A DNA stretch of 64,000 nt from Selaginella tamariscina (taxonomy: Eukaryota; Streptophyta; Lycopodiopsida; Selaginellales; Selaginellaceae), in the NCBI GenBank assembly GCA_003024785.1, contig PUQB01000081.1:496188-560187 (forward strand), written 5' to 3'. This document shows, one piece after another, positions 1 through 10,813 of the stretch (position 1 is its first letter; each line of letters starts with the position of its first letter). The notes under the pieces were generated by a model. The model did not search any database. It was given only the letters and a program-made list of their open reading frames with translations, and had not been told where the DNA came from. Position numbers and translations under genes: made by a program.

Positions 1-120
1 GAAATGAATCTCACCACCCTTCTCAGTCCCCTCCATTGGTATGTTATAAACTTTCTTCGTCTCAGACAGAAACGTTTGGGATTGGTCCGACTCACCAATG
101 GAGAAAAAAAAGAAGGGTGA

Positions 121-885
121 CGGGATTCATTCCTCCACCAGGCATTGAAGGCTCGGCGGATTAATCCCGCCGCCCATGGCTGCGTGCTGGGCCTAGACGG
201 CGGGATTAATCCCATCGTGTACACATGCCCTGCGTGGAATCCGACGGGATTAATCTCGCCGCCCATGGCCTCAGTGCTGGGCCTAGACGGCGGGATTAAT
301 CCGCCGCACGCCCATTCACTGTGCGAAATCCGGCAGGATTAATTCCGCCGCCTAGGCCCTTCAAGTAGGCTTTGGCGGCGGGATAAATCCCGCCATCTAG
401 GCCCAGCAAGCAGCCATGGGCGGCGGGATTAATCCCGCCGTCTAGGCCTAGCATGCAGCCATGGGCAGCGGGATTAATCCCGCCGGACGCCCATGCCCTG
501 CGCAGAATCCGGCGGGATTAATCCCATCGCCTAGACCCTTCGGACAGGCCATTGGCGGCGGGATAAATCCCGCCGGATTCCGTATAAGGCATGCGTAGGC
601 GGTGGGATTAATCCCACCGCCTAGGGCCATGGCCAGCGGGATTAATCTCGCCGCTCTTCGATTAGCCTCATGGGCAGCGGGATTAATCCCGCCGCTCATA
701 AGGCTAACTGAATAACCTGCCTGAAATGGCAGCAGGATTAATTCCGCCACTCATGAGACTAACCAAATAGCCTGCCTGAAGGGCGGCGGGATTAATCCCA
801 CCACCAAGGGTCTAACCATATAGCGGCGGGATTAATCCCGCCGCTACACACGTCTCACCATATAGCGGCGGAATTAATCCCGCCA
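121..885. repeat. Palindrome array 1 (GGCGGGATTAATCCCGCC)
   Basis: About 18 copies of an 18-base perfect or near-perfect palindrome, GGCGGGATTAATCCCGCC, recur every 35-55 bases. Variants keep the core GGATTAATCC (for example GGATAAATCC near 380 and 560). The spacers are not random: words such as CCATGG, CCTAGGCC and GCCTGCCTGAA recur, so the true repeat is longer than the palindrome. The array ends where a CA/TA-rich microsatellite begins near 886. Reading frames through it give repeated GGINPA or AGLIPP peptides on both strands; these are by-products of the palindrome, not a protein. Function unknown: it could be a protein-binding array, the subterminal repeats of a DNA transposon, or a satellite. 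Confidence 0.9.
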
Positions 886-1305
886 CTACACACATATATA
901 TATCTATATGTATATGTGTGTGTAGGAGAGTGCGTGTGTGTGCCAAAGATAGACAAATCAGATAAAATTATACTGATACACACACACATATGCATATGTA
1001 TATGTATATCGTATGTGTGTGCTAAATAAATTAAATTATACAAATACACACACACACACACATATATATGTATATGTATATGTATATGTATATACAGGAG
1101 TGTGCGTGTTGTGCGAGAGATAGATAAATAAATAAATTATACAGATACTGGTACACATAATATATGTATGTATATATGTACATAGGTATATATAATATAT
1201 ATGTGTTGTATGTATATCGTGTGTATGCGTGTGAAACAAATAAATCATACAGATAAACAAACACACAACACATATATATATACAGGAGTGTGCGCATGTG
1301 TTAGT
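886..1305. repeat. Microsatellite module cluster, left part
   Basis: Modules of about 60-110 bases alternate (CA)n, (TA)n/TATG and a fixed piece, GGAGTGTGCGTGTGTG followed by GAGAGATAGATAAAT and AAATTATACAGATAC. The same modules resume at 2259-2765, so the two blocks look like one array split by the retrotransposon fragment between them. No coding sequence is supported here; open frames consist of Thr-His and Val-Cys runs from dinucleotide repeats. Confidence 0.75.
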
Positions 1306-2258
1306 CAACTGGTCCGTATGATCCTGGATGCTGAACTACACCATCAACAGCAAGGCGTATATTCATACGCATGTTCCAGACCAGTGTGGACCACACATTC
1401 CAGACCAGTTGTGGATCACACAAGACCAGTTGTGGACCATACAATCCTTAGGACCTCAGATATATAAATAGGGTTCCAGTTCCAGGTTTCTCAGAATCAT
1501 TTAACACCAGTCTTCGGCCTTATGTTTCATTTTGTATTCATTTCTTTCTTGAATACAATCTCCTCCTTTCAAGGTTCCACCCTTGTTCTAAAGGTTTCGC
1601 CCTTTGCACAAGGTCGTGATAGTTTGAATGATTATGCGGTAGTAACAAGCTTCTGTTTTCGCTTGTCATCGATCCCATTTTCTTTCTTTTTCTCTTTTCA
1701 ATTTTCTTTTCGATTTTTTTTCTTTTCTGATTTTCTTCTCTGATTTTCTTCTCTTTTTTCTTTTTGACTTTTCTTGTTCGACTCATCATGTCCGAGCATG
1801 CTCTTCATGAGCAAGTTGCTGCCCTCCAGCAGCAGCTCAAACAACTACACCTGGAGAATGATCAGCTCCGACAGCGTGCGAATTCTCCAGAGCCGAAGAT
1901 CAGCATGCCCGAAAAGTTCGATGGTACCTGATCAAAGTTCTAAGGTTTTCTCAATCAAGTTCGTCTACGGATCGTGATGTAGCCGAGGCGCTACAGCACA
2001 GAACCCATTAAGGTTGGATTGATCGGGTCGCTACTTTCTGGTTCTGCTCTTTCATGGTTCTCAGCCTTGCTGGAGAATAATGATCCGATCCTTGAGAATT
2101 TTAACGAGTTTGTGGAACGGTTCACGGCGATGTTCAGTGACGTGGATCGTGAGAGTGTTGCCATCACCAAACTCCGTCAACTTCACCAAGGGGGTATGTT
2201 GGTAGTAGAGTACGCATCGAAGTTTCAACTTCTTGCTTGTGATGTCACCATGATCTTT
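1306..2258 (+). mobile_element. Ty3/gypsy-type LTR retrotransposon fossil (gag region)
   Basis: Broken fragment of an LTR retrotransposon. The translation near 2019-2250 matches the retrotransposon gag signature seen in plant Ty3/gypsy elements: a LIGSLLSGSALSWFSALLE stretch, then FNEFVERFTAMF, LRQL and VVEYASKFQ. Upstream, 1785-1925 has a coiled-coil-like Gln/Leu-rich segment typical of the gag N-terminus. The stretch about 1310-1760 may be an LTR or leader: it has a TATATAAATAG box near 1461 and short direct repeats of a GACCAGTTGTGGA word. No protease, reverse transcriptase, RNase H or integrase is seen. It is clearly broken, with several interruptions and truncation at the right. It sits inside a microsatellite cluster, and the flanks on both sides resume the same module, so it is an insertion. 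Age cannot be given without a second LTR. Confidence 0.7.
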
Positions 2259-2765
2259 ACAGTGCGTCTGTGTGCGAGAGATACAATTAACAAATCAATA
2301 AAATTATACAGATACACACACACACACATATTATATATGTGTATATATATATGTATAGGAGTGTGTGTGTGTGTGCGGGAGATAGATAAATAAATAGAAT
2401 TATACAGATACTGGTACACATAATATATGTATGTATATATATGTATATAGGTATATATATGTGTGTGTGTGTGTATATCGTGAGTATGCGTGTGTGAGCA
2501 AAACAAATAAAATCATACAGATAAACAGGAGTGTGCGTGCGTGTGCAAGAGATAAAATTAATAAATTAATAAAATTATACAGATACATAAACACAAACAC
2601 ACACAGATATATATATATGTGTGTGTGTGTGTGTGTACGAGTGTGCGTGTGTGTGCGAGAGATAGAGATCTAAATTATATTATTAAGATACACACACATA
2701 TAAATATATATGTGAATAAAATAAAAAATAAACTCAGGAGTGTGCGTGAGAGAGAGAGAGAGAGA
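2259..2765. repeat. Microsatellite module cluster, right part
   Basis: Continuation of the module family seen before the retrotransposon fragment: five or six units made of (CA)n, TATATG-rich DNA, GAGTGTGCGTGTGTGTGCGAG, AGATA and AAATTATACAGATAC. It ends in a (GA)n run at about 2750-2766. Nothing coding is supported. Confidence 0.75.
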
Positions 2766-3119
2766 TCTCACAGCCGCCGCCTCCGCCGCCTTGCTTCTTG
2801 AAACCCTAGGAACATACCTAAACCCTAAAAGGAATAGAATATATATTAACCCATCGAATATTCCTTCTAAGAATATACTTAAACCCTAAAAAGAATAAAC
2901 TATAGATTCGCCCTAAACGAATATTCTTTCATTATATTATCAGCGTGTGCGTGTGCGTGGGTGTATCACATACACCCCAAGAATAAAAATCATGCAGGGA
3001 TTTAATATGTGTGTGTCCATGAGAGTGTTAAAGTTTCACGTGCAGCAATACATATATACACACATAGTATTATATACATAGACATACATACATATTAATA
3101 CATATTAATATTAGATAAA
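2766..3119. promoter_or_regulatory. Telo-box-rich stretch, possible old promoter/5' leader
   Basis: After the (GA)n run comes a short CCG-rich piece (2771-2795) and then AAACCCTA-type telo-boxes near 2802, 2820 and 2882, within a roughly 70-base direct repeat that also contains GAATATTC. CT/GA tracts plus telo-boxes are common in plant promoters and 5' leaders of housekeeping genes, but no gene follows. The rest to 3119 is AT- and TG-rich with no gene seen. The regulatory reading is a weak inference. Confidence 0.25.
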
Positions 3120-3780
3120 CAGAGTACATATTATGGATCATGCATGGTGTGTATGTATGAGAGAAGAGAGACAATACATATTATGGATCATGCATGGTGT
3201 ATGTTGAGAAAAGAGACAGTACATATTAACATGGATCATGCATGGTGTGTATGTTTGAGAGAAGAGAGACAGTACATATTAATATGGATCATGCATGTGT
3301 GTATGTATATGAGAAGAAAAAGTGTTAACAAATTAAATTCATACACATTGCATATATTAGTACACACATATATATACACACGTGTATACACACAGACATA
3401 CATACATATACATGTGTAAATTCAATGTGTTACAAGGTTTAGGGTTTAGGGTTTAGGGTTAGGATGGATCATGCATGGTGTGTATGTATGAGAGAGTGAG
3501 TGTTAAAAAATTAATTTTGTACGCATGCATTATAGTACACATATATACATACACATATTATACACATCATACATATTATGGATCATGATCATGCATGGTG
3601 TGTATGTATGAGAGAAGGGATTATGCATGGTGACACTGTGTATGTATGAGAGAAGAGAGAGAGTGTTAACAAATGAAAATCGTACACATTGCATATATTA
3701 GTACACATATATACATACACACGTGTATACACACAGACATACATATATATTACATGTGTAAATTCAATGTGTTACATACA
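3120..3780. repeat. Minisatellite around ATGGATCATGCATGG
   Basis: The block ATGGATCATGCATGGTGTGT followed by ATGTATGAGAGAAGAGAGA and ACATATTA is repeated at about 3133, 3184, 3231, 3284, 3463 and 3580-3640, with spacing of 47-53 bases for the first copies. A longer repeat is laid over it: the stretch from GTGTTAACAAAT through GTGTAAATTCAATGTGTTACA occurs at 3318-3435 and again at 3665-3775. It contains the telomere-type repeat at 3438. GATCATGCATG has a NsiI-like palindromic ATGCAT core. No gene seen. Confidence 0.8.
3438..3463 (+). repeat. Interstitial telomere-type repeat (TTTAGGG)3
   Basis: Three perfect TTTAGGG units followed by a shortened TTAGG. TTTAGGG is the usual plant telomere repeat, so this supports a plant source. 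At three to four units it is an interstitial remnant, possibly a scar of break repair, and not a chromosome end, because unique sequence continues on both sides. Confidence 0.85.
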
Positions 3781-3969
3781 CACAAACAGATCATACATGC
3801 GTTGAACATGATGTTTTTCAATAAAGAAGCAACATATAATTTCTCAAGTTTGGTTTAGGGCAATGTGCATGTGTGTGCATATGTGTCTCTGTAAGTGCTT
3901 CTAATGCGTGTGCACGTGTATATATAAATTTATGATTGTGTTTATATATGTGTGCAAAACAAACATCGA
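3781..3969. other. AT/TG-rich spacer, no gene seen
   Basis: CA/TG and TA dinucleotide-rich sequence linking the minisatellite and the AT-rich tandem repeat. It has no reading frame with recognisable content. Confidence 0.5.
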
Positions 3970-4720
3970 ATAATTAAGAAAATAATATTAATAAACACAC
4001 TATGAACATATTTTAAATTATACATAATAATATGATTTTATTAATATATAGCCATATATAGTTTTAATAATATATATTAATTTAATATTGATAATAAGGT
4101 TTAACACGAGAATATTCTTGAAATAATAAAATTAATTGAGAAAATCCCATTAATATATACAAATGTAGATCAAGTACTGAAATAATTAACTAAATTAATT
4201 ATGATAATCATGTTTAATATTGAATATTCTTGGAATAATAAGAAAATAATAAAGAATATCCATTAATATAAAGAAGATTAATTACTCAAGTAATTAAGAA
4301 AATGATATTAATATACACACTATGAACATATTTTAAATTATACATAATAATACATCATTTTATCTAATATATAGTCATATATAGTTTTAATATATATTAA
4401 TTTAATATTGATAATAAGGTTTAACATAGGAATATTCTTGAAATAATAACAAATTAATTGAGAAAATCCCATTAATATATACAAATGTAGAATAATTACT
4501 GAATAATTAAGAATAAGACTAATTTAATTATGATAATCAGGTTTAATATTGGAATATTCTTTGAATATTAAGAAAATAATAAAGAATATCCCATTAATAG
4601 AGGAAATGTAAATTAATTACTCGAGTAATTAAGAAAATAATAATAATAAACAGACTATGAATATATTTTAAATAATATATAATAATTTATTATTTATTAT
4701 AAGTATATATATATAATATA
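3970..4720. repeat. AT-rich tandem repeat, ~330-bp unit, 2.3 copies
   Basis: Two nearly full units and part of a third begin at TAATTAAGAAAATAATATTA near 3971, 4291 and 4625 (spacing 320 and 334 bases). Shared landmarks are CACTATGAACATATTTTAAAT, TTTAATATTGATAATAAGG and GAATATTCTTG. Each unit is itself a degenerate duplication: GGTTTAA, AATATT, then AATATTCTTGGAATAATAAG recurs after about 150 bases. Satellite-like, non-coding. Confidence 0.7.
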
Positions 4721-5064
4721 ACTTAATAATATATACTTGAATATTAAGAATGTAGAATAATTACAAAAATTTCGTAATATTAAACAGCTTGAATCACTTG
4801 AATGACATTAAATGCAATTTTAAAACACTCATTGGAATTGGAGAGTATATATGTCAGACTGTCGGTTATTTGTTTCAACTCATCTTAAATTTTCTTTTCT
4901 GTTATTTTAAAAATTTTCGAATTTCTGACATAAGTATTGTCGGTCTGACATGTAAATTTGAAAATGCATTTAATTTCCCACTCAAATTCAGATCTGGTTC
5001 TTTCTCCGGCAAGGGTTTCTTCATTTCTTTATTTTTCACTCTTCAGATTTTCTTTTTTCTTCTT

Positions 5065-5144
5065 AGTGATCAGCTCAGGAGCGACATTAAATTGGGTGCG
5101 CTATTGTTTATAGGAAAGCACGGCGCCTTCAGTGCTGTTTACAA
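5065..5144 (+). CDS. Possible exon of a protein kinase (glycine-rich loop), doubtful
   Basis: A pyrimidine-rich stretch ending TTCTTCTTAG precedes a short open segment that reads SDQLRSDIKLGALLFIGKH followed by GAFSAVYK, and then a good donor, GTAAGTATT. IG-x-x-GAF-x-x-VYK resembles the nucleotide-binding glycine-rich loop of plant Raf-like or receptor-like kinases, though the first loop Gly pattern is altered. The open frame extends upstream to 4789 in a hydrophobic, low-complexity way that looks non-coding. No further kinase exon (VAIK, HRD or DFG motifs) is visible before the palindrome array at 5305. It may be an isolated remnant or chance. Confidence 0.15.
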
Positions 5145-5304
5145 GTAAGTATTATAAACAAATTTAGATATATTTATAAAGATTCACTCTCTTACATTCT
5201 CTCTTAAATTTTAGAATTTAGGGATTTAGGAATGCATTAGGATTACAATATATTCTTAGGGATTTATCCCGTTTAAATATACTTTAACTTAATATTTCGG
5301 TTAG
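5145..5304. other. AT-rich spacer
   Basis: AT-rich sequence with TTTAGGGATTTAGG words (near 5216) that resemble decayed telomere-type repeats, leading into the second palindrome array. No gene seen. Confidence 0.4.
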
Positions 5305-6117
5305 CCGGCGGCGGGATTAATCCGGCCATTTTTTTTCGCCTCTTCGAAGAGGTGGCGGGATTAATCCCGCCACCATCTCTTTATAGCTATGGCAGAATTA
5401 GTCCGGGCAATGCTTCTCGCCTCTTAAAAAGAGCGGCGGATTAATCCCCGATAACTCTCTCAACTGATAAAGAGTTACTTGAATTTATTAGAAAGAGTCT
5501 ACGGGATTAATCTCGCCAACCATTTTAGGAGGCAGAGAAGGGGTGGCGGGATTAATCTCGCCACCACTTCCTGTTTTAAATATTTGTGGGCAGGATTCAT
5601 CCCGAGATCTCTTTGAAATCATAGTTTCGGAGAGAGTTGTGGGCGGGATTAATCCCGCCGCTATTCCCCTCGTCAGAGTTGTGGGCGGGATTAATCCCGC
5701 CCCTCTTCCTCGTCAGGATTTGGGCGGGATTAATCCCGCTGCCTCTCTCCGACGAGGAAATTGCGGCGGGATTAATCCCGCCGTACTTCCTCAGGAGGGA
5801 GTCCACGCGGATTAATCCCGCCGCCTCTCCGACAGGAAGATGAGGGCGGGATTAATCCCGCCGCTCTTCCTCGTCGGAGGGAGTCGCGGCGGGATTAATC
5901 CCGCCGATTCTTCCTCGCGGAGGGATCGGCGGGATTAATCCCGCCGACTCTTCCGATGGGGTAGAGTCGATGGCGGGATTAATCCCGCCGACTCTCTCCG
6001 AGGGGTAGTCATCGGCGGGATTAATCCCGCCGACTCACTCCGAAGGGGTAGAGTCGCGGCGGGATTAATCCCGCCATCGTTCCTCGGAGGAGTCGTGGGC
6101 GGGATTAATCCCGCCCA
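5305..6117. repeat. Palindrome array 2 (GGCGGGATTAATCCCGCC)
   Basis: About 19 copies of the same palindrome as at 121-885. From about 5640 to 6115 they are very regular (every 38-46 bases, mostly perfect), separated by spacers built from CTCTTCCTCGTCGGAGGGAGT-like sequence. The first seven copies (5305-5600) are more degenerate and unevenly spaced. The array stops about 140 bases before the start of the transposase-like gene at 6255. The spacers differ from those of array 1, so the palindrome itself is the conserved part. This suggests selection or homogenisation of the palindrome, or binding by a dimeric protein. Confidence 0.9.
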
Positions 6118-6254
6118 TCAGTTGTATTAATAAAGCATGAGATATTATCTTATACATAATTATGTATTATTGCACATGCATATTATTAAGCAACCGTATT
6201 TAATTTCTTAGAAATATTGCATAAACAGATATCATAAATAACACAATTATTTAT

Positions 6255-9038
6255 GTGCAGGACAATATGTATAATACTGGAGATAAAGTATGTCTTCTTC
6301 GGAACAACGAGATAGTTGGCACTGGAACTGTGGAAGTTCGAGATGATAATGCATCATGTCACAATATTGCCCAAGGATCTTGTGTGTACGTATGGGTGAA
6401 CACCATTTTCAAGCATGTTGAGGTTCCGGGAATGGAATTTGAGGAGGGTTCTCCTGTATTGTGGAATTTGGATGAAGTCAAGGCTGACACAGAATATACA
6501 GAGTCACAAACAAACAGTAGCACGAGTTTTCCAGATGATGGCTTGCCTGCTGTGATGGATGAGGTGATTCTCTTTCTTCATGAGATTGAGGTTGGGAGAG
6601 GCATCATCACAGCTATAAATCCAATGGAAGCAGTGTCAAAGAGAAACTAGGGTCCGACTTCGTGGGTGTAGTTGTGACAGAGGTTTCACCTAATGGCACA
6701 TTGCATCCTGGATCCCTCGTGAGGTGGCGAACATCTGAATTAAGACGGCAAGATGGTTCAACATATTCTGGGTTGGATTTCAATAATAACAACCCGGAAG
6801 AACAACTCATATTTGAAGAGGTTCCTTGCATTGGTCCTATTAAGAAAAAGGCGATTCATGGGTTGCAGATCTTCCCCTGCAAGTTTCAGCAAGAGGGTGA
6901 AGATGGATCCTACATCTTCCGAAAGTGTTACGAGCATTTCCACGATTGACTGCTGCAAGAAGAAGTGTTGTCAGATGGCAGACCGGAATGAAATTACCCA
7001 ATGTAGACATGTCTTTCGTACGCTCACCCAAAAGCAAAGGCATGAGTTTGTATATGCTGCACTAACTGGGTGTATTGATGGAATGGCCTCGGACACAGGT
7101 TATCAGAGTACATCCATGGTATTTAATAAGGTGGCCATCTGCTTCAAAGCTTGGTACAGTATATACGGGATCCCAAAGACCACGTTCTACCGTCGGAGGG
7201 ATGAGTGGCTAGATGGAGCGCGAACCTCAGTACATGGGAACACTCGCTTGGTCAAAACCCGCTCTCACATTATGGCAGCCATAGAGATACTCAAGGCTTT
7301 TGTGGAAGCAAATGCAGACAGGATGCCTCACAAATGCCGAACCACAAATGCAGGGGTCAGGGAAAATCTCAAGGTTTTGCCTTCGATCTACACTCAATTG
7401 AAGCTGTGTGAACATGTGAACAAGTGCCTCAGCTTGATGGGGCTGCAAGCAATCTGCACTGGTACCTTCAACAACATATGGAATACTCATTTTAAGGATG
7501 TGGAGATTGCAAAACACTCTAGCTTTTCCAAGTGTGACACTTGTACATCATTGAAGGCTGCAGAGGCTTGTGCAAAAACCTTGGTGGAGATCACTGCCAT
7601 TCAAAAGAAGATGGAGGCCCACATGATTGCACAACAAACTTGCCGGTCTCAGTACTATGCACACCGCATGCTTTCTGTGTCACGCCCATCAGAGTACCTG
7701 TGCTTGATCCATGACAAGATGGATCATTCAAAGACCAGCATTCCAAAGCTCGTTGCAACACCAAAGTGCCTTGGAAATGTCATGAAACTTCCGATTTCAT
7801 TGACAGGTGTGCTAACACATGGACACGGTTGTGAGTCATATGGACACTTTTCACTTCCACATTGGTCTAGCGACTCCAATTTCACTATTGGGTCGTTGGC
7901 CATGTGTTTCAGAAACCTTGAAGCCCACTCACAGACGTCCTATCAGTGATCTCAAAGTGAAGAAACAACACCTTCAACCTTTACATAATGCTCTCATGAA
8001 CACGTCTGCACTTGAGGCTACTTGGGAATATGAGAGGCATTGTCAGCAGCCTGCACAAAAAACAGATGGCCCTGTTGAGAGTTCAGGTTCAGTGGAGGGA
8101 TCTAGCTCAAATAGTGTACATGTGTCCTCAACATCAAATAAGCTTCCTCGTCATTTTCTCAAGGAGTATATAAAAGAGGGGAGTGATTCTTTAGTTGGTC
8201 ACCTTGTGTCGCTACAATTTTTTTTCTCCATACGAGATGGTATACCTATTATGCAGTACAAGTTACGGTCATCAGCAGGAGTGGTTATCGAAAAAAGGGT
8301 TAATGCTCTTCAAAAGTGGAGAGAATGGAAAGCCACTTCTCCCAAAAGGACAACCAGGCCCTATTCTATTGAGTGCCCAGCTCAAGGAACAAGAGGTTAT
8401 TATTGATGGCATCAAAAAATATGTGGCATGGGTTCAAAAATCGATACCAAAGAATTCTAATAAGACAACTGGTTACTCAGAACTATATAAGCATGTGGTT
8501 GATTATTGGGAGACTGTTGTTCGAGAGTTGGAAGGGCCTACTGTCACAAGTACAAAATTGCAACACCCTTTTTGGCCTAAAACAAGGTGGCAAGAGAAGA
8601 TTGAAATGACATCACTGAACACAGACAACATAGAAGCCAGTAGTGATGTGGAAGTGCAAACCCCACACTTTGTTGGACAAAGGAAAACCTAAAGCATACT
8701 TTGATTGTTGCCAGGATCTTTAAAAACTAATGATGGTTTTCATTACTTCAGATGCGTCATATAATCAATCTATTTGGATGGGTCAAATTATCGATACACC
8801 TGAAGTAATCACAAAAAATAGTATTATTAAGGTTGCATGGTTCAAACCACAAAAAAGGCGACACGAGAAGGAGAGCGAAAGATATAATGGATGCCTAGAG
8901 AAAACATGGTCTCCCAATCAAAAAGACCCAGCATGTTTTATAAATGTTAAATCCATTCGATATAGGTGGATGTCAAGAAGCGTTAATAAAGTCACGATTA
9001 ACAAAACTGCAAGGGAATGTATGTTTTCTGAAGTTTAA
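6255..9038 (+). pseudogene. Transposase-derived gene (En/Spm-like N-part plus DUF7869-like part), decayed
   Basis: Coding-like sequence in several frames. Residues from 6255-6650 and 6662-6949 form two related modules (GDKVCLLRNNEIVGTGTVE and EVGRGIITAINP...GVVVTEVSPNGTLHPGSLVRW) resembling the small domain annotated in plant proteins as transposase Ptta/En/Spm. From about 6955 comes a CC-KKKCC cluster, a helix-turn-helix-like stretch with PKTTFYRRRDEWLDGA, a Cys pair in SFSKCDTCTSLK, and LIHDKMDHSKTSIPKL, then LTGVLTHGHG and SDSNFTIGSLA. This is the order known from the DUF7869 family of plants and animals. The expected downstream core (an acidic D-x-x-x-x-x-N block and a GHTHEDVD-like motif) is not found; the sequence passes directly to a tail region (7950-8690) and a possible C-terminal module at 8755-9000. 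Frame changes occur near 6640, 6945, 7930 and 8400, and an intron with acceptor TTACTTCAG is possible near 8750. Family naming is from memory. It is most likely a non-functional DNA-transposon gene. Confidence 0.55.
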
Positions 9039-10813
9039 AGCAATTACAAAATTATAAAATATCATATATTTAATATTCATAATTATTATAAACTCTTTAA
9101 TAATAGTACCAAATTGTTTACTTAACTATATAAATTTAAAAAACGATATGGAAGATTGACTATATTATTATAGAATTTTGTATATTATATATATATTACT
9201 ACTACAAATTTTTAATTAATAATATTATATTTAAATATTAATATTTTAATAACAACATCAATATTTATATAATGTACCTCTTATGCTCTTCTTTAATTGT
9301 TATATTAGGCAATATATTATATAATTTAATATTTTCTACTTTATAATGTTATTAATTTTTGTTCAATGGTTATAATTTATTAAAGGGTAAATACAAATAG
9401 ATTATTCTAAAGAATATTTTGTTTTCAAACATATATTCTAAAGAATCTTCCTTTAATATTAGAAAATGCTAATTAAATAGCTAAAATTGTTAATTATTAG
9501 GAAATGGGATTATAGCCATGCCCATTTTAGTTATAACTTGCATCTTATAAATCCAAGCACTTCGTAAGGAACAATTATAGGTGCTAATGGTCTCCACCAA
9601 TGTAAAAACCTTATCTTATATACATAAGTAAGTGGTCTAAATTGAAATCAATTTGGTAATTATTAAAATCTCATTATGTTAATAATAATATGTGTGTATG
9701 TAACCATACATATGGATCTTATAAAATCATATTATTAATTAAATTTATAAATTATAAATTTAAACATTTTATAATTTGATTAGTACACATGCCTACAGTT
9801 GGTGGCTTAGTTATTTTATAATAATTTATTAAGTAATAGATCTTTAACTTAATGACTTTATTCTTAAATTAAATATTTAACCCATTTGTAATTTTTAATC
9901 TGACCAATTTATTTCTAAATTGAACACTTAACTCAATTATGCTTAACTTATAAATTTATTTCTAAATTAAATCCTTACTTTTAATGTGATGAGTTTATTC
10001 TTAAGCTCTTAAATTTATTTATAAATAGGATTAATAACTCTTAACTTAGTTGTTATTTTTAAACTTTTTAATTCAATTATTATTTTGAACTCAATGAGTT
10101 TACCGTTATTGTTCGTAAACACCCATGTAGTGTAGTGTAATATATGTCATACACGATTACGCAGGACAATGTTCGATCCATTATTACGTGGGCTTACGAT
10201 TTAGATGATACATATACACTCCGCCCCTAACACCACATGAGTGTAAAATTTAATATGGAATGTGTTAACAACACATGGAAATAATAAACTTATTCTGTAA
10301 GATAATTAGTAGTGTTTCAAATGTAAATACCATTATTAATTTAAATATTAAAATTACAGTTATAATTTATATACTTACATTTCACTGTGATGAATTTCTT
10401 ATTATATATAATGTTGTGGTCGCTAATTTGTATGTTGCAACCAGCTCATTTATGTTTAATTTAATTTTTAACTTAATCATTGTTTTTTTAATCACATATT
10501 TTATTTATAAATCACCAAAATATACTTAAAATATAAAATATAAAGATTTTTAAAATTATACAAATATTTATTTGAAACCTTGTAACGGTTAGTTTATAGT
10601 TCACTAAAACCAAGTGGCATTAGACTTATCATCAAGTAAACTCAAACTCACAATAAATCTTTTAACTTTTGGTGTCGTCAGGACCAATCAGTAGTTTGTT
10701 AAGAAAAAATTATCCTATATTTTACAGCTTTAAAAGAACAATTCGATAAAAAGAGATAATTTAGCTAATTGAAGATTGAAATCTTAGTTAATAGTTTTTA
10801 TACTTTGAAATAT
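9039..10813. other. AT-rich intergenic stretch, no gene seen
   Basis: About 1.8 kb of very AT-rich DNA. Weak internal repetition of TTTATTCTTAAATTAAAT-like words occurs at 9850-10100. The least AT-rich piece is 10120-10270. An 84-codon open frame at 10275-10529 is rich in Ile, Phe and Asn and looks like chance. Homology to the tandem array begins abruptly at about 10814 with CCATTGGATTCTTTCAAG. Confidence 0.6.

Noticed and set aside
855-1467. Long His-Thr or Cys-Val open frames in the CA/TG microsatellites.
   Set aside because: They are direct translations of dinucleotide repeats without codon structure or homology.
5543-5843. Open frames with GGINPA or AGLIPP repeats in the palindrome arrays as possible repeat proteins.
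   Set aside because: They occur on both strands because the motif is palindromic, and spacer frames are not conserved between copies.
121-6117. Regularly spaced palindromes looked like a CRISPR array.
   Set aside because: The repeats are variable, the spacers resemble one another, no cas gene is present, and the window is clearly eukaryotic.
10275-10529. 84-codon hydrophobic frame as a small membrane protein.
   Set aside because: It lies in very AT-rich DNA, its composition is explained by base content, and there is no motif or conserved context.
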